In this document: positions 38,550 to 49,499 of the stretch, one piece after another
Layout of the letters: every line of letters starts with the position of its first letter
How positions within the stretch are numbered: the stretch's first letter is position 1
From: Archivesica marissinica
Lineage: Eukaryota > Mollusca > Bivalvia > Venerida > Vesicomyidae
Assembly (NCBI GenBank): GCA_014843695.1
Contig: CM026391.1
Coordinates: 35,022,291-35,086,290 of the forward strand
Reading direction: 5' to 3'
Length of the DNA stretch: 64,000 bases
Program-made: the position numbers and the translations under genes
The notes under the pieces: model-generated
Database searches by the model: none
Told to the model about the DNA's origin: nothing
What the model saw: the letters and a program-made list of their open reading frames with translations, nothing else

Positions 38550-38814
38550 TATCGTCGCTACCGGTTGCCCATATAAACGCCGCCTCCTAAAGAGATTAGT
38601 AATTTTAGATATTTGGAGGATAGTGCAATGATACAGATAGAGACCCATTCCAGAGTCTCCTCTGGTTCTTTTACGTGCACGGTGTAAAGCACCGACACGA
38701 GACCTCGGTCTGAAAGACTGTTAATTTTATTAGGGTCAGACGGGGGATCGAACCTGCGATCCCTGGATTACCCAGTCCAGCGTTTACCACTGGACTACAA
38801 ATCCGTCTGTACCG
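38318..38814 (-). mobile_element. SINE C, full length, with an expanded 3' tail
   Basis: On the minus strand the tRNA-like head is at the right end (GTAGTCCAGTGG, anticodon arm, GGTTCGATCCC), followed by the body and the 3' hairpin at about 38545-38575. The tail then continues leftward as the 31-bp array. TACCGTACACAA occurs at 38306-38317 and 38815-38826 and brackets the SINE plus its array as one insertion. The array is therefore part of the element. Confidence 0.92.
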
Positions 38815-38919
38815 TACCGTACACAACTAGTACAGAACTAATTTAATTCGGCATTAAAACACTTCTGAAACAGTTTCAATGTTCGTCTGTTAACTAATAA
38901 TACAGCTTATGTAGAACAA

Positions 38920-39183
38920 ATGGCTTCTATTGGATTTGTTCGCCTACATGTAGGATACAGAAACGTATTGCTGCCAATTATTAATCCTGTTTGGGGATAT
39001 TTGATAGCCAACGGGAGGGTATACGATGTTGAACAGTTCGGTTCGTTTGCCTACTATGGGTGGAGAGGAAATAGTGTAATTGACGTGTGTATCGTAGGCC
39101 AAGGTGTACTTCTATTGTTTACTTCATTTTACGTCCATGACCCCAACATACTATCTGATCACTGTTTGATAGAGAACTTTCAT
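38920..39183 (+). pseudogene. LINE endonuclease fragment (C-terminal part)
   Basis: The 88-residue frame contains NGRVYDVEQFGSF, WRGNSVIDVCIVGQ and DPNILSDHCLIE. This matches the end of the exonuclease-endonuclease-phosphatase domain of non-LTR retrotransposons, where a serine-valine-isoleucine-aspartate stretch precedes the conserved Ser-Asp-His triad (SDH at 39154-39162). In an intact element the enzyme nicks target DNA to prime reverse transcription. The N-terminal half is missing and the frame stops right after SDH. The reverse-transcriptase remnant at 39590, on the same strand, may belong to the same ancestral LINE. Confidence 0.75.
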
Positions 39184-39198
39184 TGAAAGGCAGAGAAG

Positions 39199-39372
39199 AA
39201 TGTGTAAATGAATATATTACAAACGCGGGGTGTTACAACATTCAGTTGTATTATAGATGTGTAAATGAATATATTACAAACGTGGGGTGTTACAACATTC
39301 AGTTGTATTATAAATGTGTAAATGAATCTATTACAAACGTGGGGCGTTACAACGTTCAGTTCTATTATAAAT
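39199..39372. repeat. 57-bp tandem repeat, 3 copies
   Basis: Three units with TGTGTAAATGAATATATTAC and TTACAACATTCAGTTGTATT, a few substitutions apart. They lie between the LINE endonuclease remnant and a SINE C fragment. Confidence 0.94.
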
Positions 39373-39446
39373 GGTATCATTTGAAAAAGGAGTTATATAA
39401 AAACAACTATTGAAAATGAGGTTTTTCGAAACAATATTGAAAGTAT

Positions 39447-39572
39447 GAGACTCTGGAATGGGTCTCTCTCTATCATTGCACTATCCTCCGAAACTCTAAA
39501 ATGACTAATCTCTTCAGGAGGCGTCGCACATATGGGCAACCGGTAGCGACGATAAATAAACGTAAAACGCAC
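39447..39572 (+). mobile_element. SINE C 3' fragment
   Basis: Begins at GAGACTCTGGAATGGGTC and runs to the hairpin (one stem base changed: GTCGCA-loop-AGCGAC) and ATAAACGTAAAACGCAC. It sits inside the decayed LINE between its endonuclease and reverse-transcriptase parts. Confidence 0.87.
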
Positions 39573-39589
39573 AAATTATACCCTTAGGG

Positions 39590-40735
39590 AGCACAGGATC
39601 TAGATTTAGGTCTCCTGAAAATATGTGTACTTCTATATGCAGATGACATAGTTATTTTTTGCAAATACAGCAGACGAGTTGCAAACTAATTTAAACATTT
39701 TAAAAGATTATTGTAATCATTAGAAATTGCAGGTACATAGAAAAACGACCAACGTCATGGTATTCAGAAAAACTGGATTATTACCACGCAATCTACGGTT
39801 TTTGTTTGAGAACTCCGAACTTGAAATATTTGGTAAATTGTGCTGCTTGGGTATTGTAGTTACGACGGACGACTCATTTAGCGATGTACAAAAATGTTGT
39901 CGAGTCAAACTTTAAATGCAACGTTTAAACTTCGGAAATAACATTTCCGATTTGAAAACAGTCCTGTTAAACATACGTTGAACTGTTTGATAAGCTAGTA
40001 ACACCAATTTTAAATTACCCATGTGAAGTTTGGGGATTTTGTCAGTCACCTCATATTGAACGAGTTCATATGCAGTATTGCATATCAATTCTAGGTGTTA
40101 AAACCTCCACGCAAAATGATTTTATTTATGGGGAATTTGGTAGAATAGATTAAAAAAATTACAAAGATATTACAACATTATTAAAAACTGGTTAAAAGTA
40201 CTTAACAGCGCTGGCAGAATATACATCAAGATTATAAAAATTATATTCTCTATTACTGAGAGATATAAATACACAGCCTAGGAAGAAAAATTGGGCATTA
40301 TTAGTCAGGGATATTTTATGTAATTTAGGCTTTCCTATTGTATTGAACACTGGGAGTAGTTGATAATAAGACAGTTTTGGGTATTGTAAGACAGCTATTT
40401 TGGGATACCTTCATGCAAAACTGGGAATCTCGTATTAGAGAATCGACTCGAGCATCTCATTTTGTAAATTTCATGTCGTTGGATTTTAAACCATATTTTG
40501 ATATCATTAATACTAAAAAATACAGAATTGCTCTAACTAAATTAAGAGTTTCTTCTCATCGTCTTGAAATGGGGGCATGGAGGTGACACAGGCCACACAG
40601 CATTTCTCGTCTAGAGCGTATATGCCCTACTTGTAATAAGCTTTGTAGTGGATATTATTTTCAAATAGAGTGTCGTCTTCTCACTGATTTACGAATAACT
40701 TATTTTAAACCATATTTACGAAATAGATGAAAACA
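39590..40735 (+). pseudogene. LINE reverse transcriptase and C-terminal remnant
   Basis: The catalytic YADD box (LLYADDIVIF) is encoded at about 39627-39656. After a one-base frameshift come ADELQTNLNILKDYC and a V-F-R-K stretch matching the thumb region (consensus YC..W.L.vN..KTkv.vF). Further frame changes lead to CEVWGF, then ILGVK and GEFGRI, and a cysteine-rich end (RICPTCNKLC) like the C-terminal zinc knuckle of many LINEs. The upstream palm is absent. Multiple stops and frameshifts show it is long dead. Clade not assigned; it resembles the broad CR1/Jockey/RTE-like group. Confidence 0.8.
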
Positions 40736-40779
40736 TGTTTAAAACAGTTGAACTGTTAAAATCAGAAAACAGAAATATT

Positions 40780-41314
40780 TTATAGCGACATTACATCGCA
40801 AAAAGCAATTAAATTCCATGTTTGGTCACGTATAAATGCATTGCTACTACAAATTCTTCCGAATACATTCGAACACTAACAATGCATCAATAAACAGTGT
40901 GTTTGTGGTTTCCAAACTTTCAAAAGTGAAAGTAGCTTTTCATATAACGTTCATCCATGCTCCTGAATTGACGTGTGTTTGTCATTGGAGTCAATACTAA
41001 ACGCGTGATACTGTCGTTAAGAGATAGTTTGACTAAGATTAGTCTACAAATAAATATGCATAGGTACAAATATGAGATATAACGGTAAATCTGTACCATA
41101 AATAGTGTTATTCAGGATACACTCGTTGTATTACTCATGAATGTCGACCTATTTTACATTATGTTGTTATGTCAACAAACCGCGTATACGACGTTTGTTT
41201 ATTTGCAGAAATATTCAGTTTTTGAGGCAAATATTTGGAAAACAATTATACCATATAATAGGAAATATAAATTGTGTACATATTTGCTTTTTCACTGATG
41301 TAGTGCCGCTTTAA
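40780..41314 (+). mobile_element. TTAA-type MITE, complete with one mutated end
   Basis: The left end reads TTAT-AGCGACATTACATCGC (TTAA with one change) and the right end GATGTAGTGCCGCT-TTAA; 535 bp. The interior matches the 30108 copy in orientation. It abuts the LINE remnant directly. Confidence 0.87.
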
Positions 41315-41805
41315 GGAACTTAGCAATTTTGGTATTTAAAAGATTTCAGTTAAAGAGAAGTGTCGCGTTTGAGGATACTTAATAAATACACATATTTATT
41401 GTATTGTTTGTATTGTAGCATTCTCCTGTCACATGACATAAGTCATTGGATGCCATGGACTGTGAATGTGTTCAACGTACTACGACTGTATCATAGGGTA
41501 TAAAATAGGATACTATTAACAAACTAGCTGTTTCCAGTGTAGCATGAATTTACTGGTGTGAATTTGTCCTGGTTCGGTATTCATATTCTTAGTTATACGT
41601 AACTATTTCTCAATTTACGTATTCCTATTAAATTGTACGTGTTCAACTATTAAGACCACCGCCGAAATACACTGTACTATTATACCATATATCATCAAGG
41701 ATCAATTTTAACCTACTTCATATGTTATAATGTTTGTTTGTATTTGATAAAACAAAAACAGATTCTATATATATATATATACATTATTTTCCTTCAGTTG
41801 TATAT
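41315..41805. other. AT-rich spacer ending in (TA)n
   Basis: No gene or dispersed element recognised. Two short TA runs at 41767-41781 and 41800-41811 lead into the 36-bp array. Confidence 0.6.
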
Positions 41806-43530
41806 ATATAATAGAGGACATAGAAAATGCACACCTACAGTATATACTAGAGGACATAGAAAACGCGCACCTACATTATATACTAGAGGACATAGAAAAC
41901 GCGCACCTACATTATATACTAGAGGACATAGAAAACGCACACGTACATTATATAATAGAGGACATAGAAAACGCACACGTACATTATATACTAGAGGACA
42001 TAGAAAACGCACACGTACATTATATACTAGAGGACATAGAAAACGCACACGTACATTATATAATAGAGGACATAGAAAACGCGCACCTACATTATATACT
42101 AGAGGACATAGAAAACGCACACGTACATTATATACTAGAGGACATAGAAAACGCACACATTTGCTCGCCCATATGGTTTACCGGCGGCGAGGGTAAATAA
42201 ACGGAATCATCATCAAACGCACACATACATTATAGACTAGAGGACATAGAAAACGCACACGTACATTATATACTAGAGGACATAGAAAACGCGCACCTAC
42301 ATTATATACTAGAGGACATAGAAAACGCGCACCTAAAGTATATACTAGAGGACATAGAAAACGCACACCTACATTATATACTAGAGGACATAGAAAACGC
42401 ACACCTACATTATATACTAGAGGACATAGAAAACGCACACATACATTATATACTAGATGACATAGAAAACGCACACCTACAGTATATACTAGAGGACATA
42501 GAAAACGCACACATGCATTATATACTAGAGACATAGAAAACGCACACCTACATTATATACTAGAGGACATAGAAAACGCACACATACATTATATACTAGA
42601 GGACATAGAAAACGCACACCTACATTATATACTAGAGGACATAGAAAACGCACACCTACATTATATACTAGAGGACATAGAAAACGCACACCTACATTAT
42701 ATACTAGAGGACATAGAAAACGCACACCTACATTATATACTAGAGGACATAGAAAACGCACACGTACATTATATACTAGAGGACATAGAAAACGCACACC
42801 TACATTATATACTAGAGGACATAGAAAACGCACACCTACATTATATACTAGAGGACATAGAAAACGCACACCTACATTATATACTAGAGGACATAGAAAA
42901 CGCACACATACATTATATACTAGAGGACATAGAAAACGCACACCTACATTATATACTAGAGGACATAGAAAACGCACACCTACATTATATACTAGAGGAC
43001 ATAGAAAACGCACACCTACATTATATACTAGAGGACATAGAAAACGCACACCTACATTATATACTAGAGGACATAGAAAACGCACACCTACATTATATAC
43101 TAGAGGACATAGAAAACGCACACCTACATTATATACTAGAGGACATAGAAAACGCACACCTACATTATATACTAGAGGACATAGAAAACGCACACCTACA
43201 TTATATACTAGAGGACATAGAAAACGCACACCTACATTATATACTAGAGGACATAGAAAACGCACACCTACATTATATACTAGAGGACATAGAAAACGCA
43301 CACCTACATTATATACTAGAGGACATAGAAAACGCACACCTACATTATATACTAGAGGACATAGAAAACGCACACATACATTATATACTAGATGACATAG
43401 AAAACGCACACCTACAGTATATACTAGAGGACATAGAAAACGCACACATACATTATATACTAGAGGACATAGAAAACGCACACATACATTATATACTAGA
43501 GGACATAGAAAACGCACACCTACATTATAT
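41806..43530. repeat. 36-bp minisatellite, about 46 copies
   Basis: The unit is AGAGGACATAGAAAACGCAC followed by ACCTACATTATATACT, with variants ACGTAC, ACATAC and GCACCTAC. Copies from about 42540 to 43370 are almost identical; the left part is more mixed. A 3' tail of a SINE-type element interrupts it at 42160-42215. The minus-strand 330-codon frame is a 12-residue period artefact. Confidence 0.97.
42160..42215 (+). mobile_element. Isolated SINE/LINE 3' tail inside the 36-bp array
   Basis: Carries the hairpin CTCGCC-CATATGGTTTACCGGC-GGCGAG, then GGTAAATAAACG and ATCATCATC. The same tail ends the retroposon at 56899-57458. No body precedes it; array sequence flanks both sides. It is a heavily 5'-truncated insertion or a leftover after array exchange. 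Confidence 0.85.
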
Positions 43531-43888
43531 GATTATTATTACACGAACACGCAATACGAAGCATTCCATCATAGAGATATCACACCTTTATAATAAAACA
43601 CAAACTGAACAACTAAAACTAATCCAAAATGTTTAAAACTATGTATTTATATAGTTATTGTTTTTCATGTAAACACTTATCCGAAGTGTGCGTTTTCTAT
43701 GTCCTCTAGTATATATGCTGTTTTCCCATTTCTAAACGCCTTAAATAATTACTAGTGACCATAATGTAGTGATATATCTCATGTTAGATGTATTTCAATA
43801 TTACATTATCGCAATGCTAATCTGCTTCCTAAATTCATACTATACTAGAATTCAGAAAAATATATGAAAACTGATTCACGGGTTGTTT
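43531..43888. other. Spacer with one inverted copy of the 36-bp unit
   Basis: At 43686-43716 the plus strand reads GTGTGCGTTTTCTATGTCCT then CTAGTATATAT, the exact reverse complement of the 36-bp array's unit, about 155 bp beyond the array end. Otherwise AT-rich and unrecognised. Confidence 0.85.
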
Positions 43889-44129
43889 CATTTTATTTTT
43901 ATTTAAGTTTATTTAACGTCGCTACCGGTTTCTCATTTGAGCGACACCTTTCCTGGGCAGGCTCCAGCGGTTAATCAGTACTTGGTGTACCAACCTCCGT
44001 AAGAAACTGCCAACTTTTTCATATAAATGAGATCCGGTCTGAGCGGGGCTCGAACCCGTGACCATCATAGATGATAGGTTACAGTTGTATACAAGTCAGC
44101 GACCTTAAACACTCGACCACGAGGCGGAC
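43889..44129 (-). mobile_element. SINE D, complete, with 8-bp target duplication
   Basis: On the minus strand the head reads GCCTCGTGGTCGAGTG, with an extended variable-arm region and box B GGGTTCGAGCCCC, like a Ser/Leu tRNA. The body (GATCTCATTTATATG, CGGAGGTTGGTACACC, GAGCCTGCCCAGG) is unlike SINE C, but the 3' end is the same hairpin (GTCGCT-16 nt-AGCGAC) followed by GTTAAATAAAC. GGTTGTTT lies at 43881-43888 and 44130-44137, a likely target-site duplication. Confidence 0.88.
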
Positions 44130-44137
44130 GGTTGTTT

Positions 44138-45536
<1,399 letters not shown>

Positions 45537-45903
45537 ACCTGTGACGAATACTAATGTATTTATGACACCGGTGTGACGGATACTATTGTATTTATGACAC
45601 GGGTGTGGCGGATACTATTGTATTTATGACGCCGGTGTGACGGATACTATTGTATTTATGACACGGGTGTGACGGATACTATTGTATTTATGACACGGGT
45701 GTGACGGATACTATTGTATTTATGACACCGGTGTGACGGATACTATTGTATTTATGACACGGGTGTGACGGATACTATTGTATTTATCACACCGGTGTGA
45801 CGGATATTATTGTATTTATGACACCGGTGTGACGGATACTATTGTATTTATGACACGGGTGTGACGGATACTATTGTATTTATGACACCGGTGTGACGGA
45901 TAT
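45537..45903. repeat. 32-bp minisatellite with CACCGGTG palindrome
   Basis: About 11.5 copies of GTGACGGATACTATTGTATT followed by TATGACACCGGT. The join between units alternates CACCGGTG, a perfect 8-bp palindrome, with CACGGGTG, which breaks it. Confidence 0.95.
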
Positions 45904-46029
45904 GATCTGTGACATATATGATCCTACACTTTTCTAATAAGTTGATATCCAATAGTCGTAGATGTATAAGAAACAGTACAGTTTCCATACGAAATAACGC
46001 AGAATCAACAGCAACGTATGTAGAACAAT

Positions 46030-46558
46030 AAATAAGATATGCAAAACAAGCAATTATATATTCAAAACAACCCGTAATATATGCAAATCAAGCAGTTATA
46101 TATGCAAAACAAACAATAATATATTCAGAATAAGCAGTAATATATGCAAAACAACAGTAATATATGCAAATCAAGCAGTTATATATGCAAAACAAACAAT
46201 AATATATTCAGAATAAGCAGTAATATATGCAAAACAACAGTAATATATGCAAAGCAACCAGTAATATATGCAAAACAACCAGTAATATATGCAAATCAAG
46301 CAGTAATATATGCAAAACAAACAATAATATATTCAAAATAAGTAGTAATATATGCAACACAACCATTAATATATGCAAAACAACCAGTAATACATGCAAA
46401 ACAAACAATACTATATGCAAAATAAGCAGTAATATATGCAGAACAAGCAGTAATATATGCAAAACAAGCAATAATATATGCAAAACAAACAATAATATAT
46501 GCAAAACAACCAGTAATATATGCAAAAGAAGTACTATAATTATGCAAAACAAGCAGTG
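46030..46558. repeat. 21-bp minisatellite, about 25 copies
   Basis: The unit is ATATATGCAAAACAAGCAGTA with AAC/AAGC/CCAGT variants. It is open in several frames because 21 is a multiple of three. Confidence 0.95.
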
Positions 46559-46825
46559 ATGTATGTAATAATGGCAGCTGTTCACGGAAATAGATACGAA
46601 CCGCGCTACCATCACACTTTATAAGGTTTAAAACCGGTATCAAAATAATTATGTTCTTTTAATGAAGAGGATACTAGTCTGTCTCCGTGTTCAACATTGC
46701 CGCTGCATGTTTAGATGTGTATGGTCGTCTAAACACGACATTCTCGCGCAATTTATCACAACGTTTGCGTCGTTTTCTATCATAAAAACACGTGTCAACC
46801 TAAAATAGAAACTAATTTGTTTATT

Positions 46826-47051
46826 TAGTTGATTTTTACTTTATACAAATTTATTTTAGCTCGATTGCGAAACAAGTTCTTTCAACTGATATTAATCACT
46901 TTCGAGACCTCATTCCTGATGGAATCCATCGCCATGAAGGAGAGCGAATAAGCATGTGGAATTTAAATGCCTTGCCTAAGGGCACAATCGTAACGGCTCC
47001 AGTGGGGCTCGAACTCCGGACCTTTCGCAGCTGAAGCGAACGCGCATCCTT
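46826..47051 (-). mobile_element. SINE A copy
   Basis: On the minus strand: GGATGCGCGTTCGCTTCAG, box B GAGTTCGAGCCCC, the family body and the tail through GCAATCGAGCTAAAATAAA and TTTGTATAAA. TTTGTTTATT occurs at 46816-46825 and 47052-47061 and may be the target duplication, although about 14 bases of non-family sequence lie at the tail end. Confidence 0.87.
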
Positions 47052-47187
47052 TTTGTTTATTGAAGTGAAGGATATACTTATATTTACCTCATGAACATAG
47101 ACAGCTATTAGTATCACTCATGGATAGCGCTACTCGTGTTACTAATGTCGCAATGTTCATTCGCTGAAATATAGTTCATTCATACAC

Positions 47188-47250
47188 TGAAACAATCATC
47201 AACAGCTACCCTATATTTATTGAGATTAGTTTGATACAAAATAATTCTTC
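47188..47250. repeat. Left 63-bp direct repeat flanking a SINE C
   Basis: Identical at 61 of 63 positions to 47542-47604 (words GAAACAATCATCAACAGCTA and GATTAGTTTGATACAAAATA). The two copies abut the ends of a complete SINE C with no gap. Confidence 0.95.
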
Positions 47251-47541
47251 TGTGTGTGTTTTACGTTTACTTATCGTCGCTACCGGTTGCCCATATGAGC
47301 GACGCCTCCTGAAGAGATTAGTTATTTTAGATGTTGGAGGATAGTGCATGATACAGACAGAGACCCATTCCTGAATCTCCTCTGGTTCTTTTACGTACAC
47401 GGTGTAAAGCACCGACACGAGACCTCGGTTTAACGTCCCATCTGAAAGACTGTTACTTTTATTAGGGTCAGACGGTGGATTGAACCTGCGATCCCTGGAT
47501 TACCAGTCCAGCGTGTTACCACTGGACTACATATCCGTCTG
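47251..47541 (-). mobile_element. SINE C, complete copy
   Basis: On the minus strand the head starts CAGACGGATATGTAGTCCAG, with the Thr-type anticodon arm and a slightly changed box B (GGTTCAATCC). Body, hairpin and ACGTAAAACACACAC tail are intact; 291 bp. The 63-bp direct repeats lie immediately outside both ends. Confidence 0.94.
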
Positions 47542-47604
47542 TGAAACAATCATCAACAGCTATCCTATATTTATTGAGATTAGTTTGATACAAAATAGTT
47601 CTTC
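47542..47604. repeat. Right 63-bp direct repeat flanking a SINE C
   Basis: Second copy of 47188-47250, offset exactly 354 bp. Confidence 0.95.
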
Positions 47605-48237
47605 AATTCTGTTCTCAGTATATAACTCAGTACATTTCCCAAATACCGTGAACACCTCATTGAGCCGCTGGCAATTGATGTAGGAGTTCCCGAAACATTC
47701 GCACTATTTATAACACTAAAACAACTTCCCAAACGAAACAACATCGACATAGACCACCGGCATTCTATCTGAGAACTTTGTGATCGCTTTTTAGTTCTAT
47801 TTATTGCTTATTGATACCAGGTCAGCAAGTACAGTTTACTTTCTATTGCAATGATCCAGAACTGTCTTATAATTGAGGTATTATGGGATCACATCTACAC
47901 ATTTCCTCGCACATTACCGATATGTCGATGAAAATGTTGATACAATTTGAATTTAGCATTTCCCAACAAGGTGGTGAATATTCTATTCAGATATAAATTG
48001 ACTCAAAAGTGTTAGCGGGTACTATAATTGAGGGAATAAACTGTAAATGTCAAAGTGATGAAGCTTAAAAATGTTGTATTTTGCTCTTATCAAGTCTCGC
48101 AAGATCAATGTGATATGGAGGTATTTCAAATTTATTTTATATAAATATTTGTAACACGCATCCCTGCTTGGTGCTTGATCTTGCTATTGTTAAGAGAGTA
48201 AATACATCAACAGTATTGTGTACTTCGTTGAATGTTC
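47605..48237. other. AT-rich spacer, nothing recognised
   Basis: No domain-bearing frame and no family element seen. Confidence 0.6.
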
Positions 48238-49229
48238 ATAATACGATAGCACAGTTATATTCCTGTTCAAAATAACATAGCATAGTTATATTCCTGTTAA
48301 AAGTAACATAGCACAGTTATATTCCTGTTAAAAGTAACATAGCACAGTTATATTCCTGTTCAAAGAAACATAGCATAGTTATATTCCTGTACAAAATAAC
48401 ATAGCATAGTTATATTCCTGTACAAAATAACATAGCATAGTTATATTCCTGTTCAAAATAGCATAGCATAGTTATATTCCTGTACAAAATAACATAGCAC
48501 AGTTATATTCCTGTTCAAAATAATATAGCATAGTTATATTCCTGTACAAAATAACATAGCACAGTTATATTCCTGTTCAAAATAATATAGCATAGTTATA
48601 TTCCTTATATTCCTGTTCAAAATAAAATAGCACAGTTATATTCCTGTTCAAAATAGCATAGCACAGTTATATTCCTGTTCAACAGAGCATAGCATAGTTG
48701 TATTCCTGTTCAACATAACATAGCATAGTTATATTCCTTATATTCCTGTTCAAAATAACATAGTATAGTTATATTACTATTCAAAATAACATAGCATAGT
48801 TATATTCTTGTTCAAAATAATATATCATAGTTATATAACTGTTCAAAACAACATAGCATAATTATATTCCTCTTCAAAATAACATAGCATAGTTATATTC
48901 CTGTTCAAAATAACATAGCATAGTTATATTCCTGTTCAAAATAACATAGCATAGTTATATTCCTGTTCAAAATAACATAGCATAGTTATATTCCTTATAT
49001 TCCTGTTCAAAATAATATAGCAGTTATATTCCTGTTCAAAATACCATAGCATTGTTATATTCCTGTTCAAAATAACATAGCATAATTATATTCCTTTTCA
49101 AAATAACATAGCATAGTTATATTCCTGTTCAAAATAACATAGCACACAGTTATATTCCTGTTTAAAATAATATAGCATAGTTATATTCCTGTTCAAAATA
49201 ATATAGCATAGTTATATTCCTGTTCAAAA
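48238..49229. repeat. 31-bp minisatellite, about 32 copies
   Basis: The unit is ATTCCTGTTCAAAATAACAT followed by AGCATAGTTAT, with CTGTAC and AGCACAG variants. A partial internal duplication (CCTTATATTCCTGTTC) recurs at about 48603, 48739 and 48992, marking a small higher-order block. Confidence 0.96.
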
Positions 49230-49499
49230 TGCCTGTGGTAATGTCCAAGTAGCGTTGCTACCACTCAACTGTTTTTCAGTTGCAAAGCCATCATTACCCA
49301 CACTTTTCAAAGGCTCTTGTATTCTTTTTAACAGTTTTAATGTACTTGAACTTGAATAATCTATTTTGACAAGTATAGTCTTTATTTACCTCAGCTCGTA
49401 ACGTAGTGTTGCTCCTTAACCCATAGTAACAAAGACATGAATGTACTATACCCCAACGATAACGTGATTCCCGCGAAAAAGATAGCACGGGCTAATATT

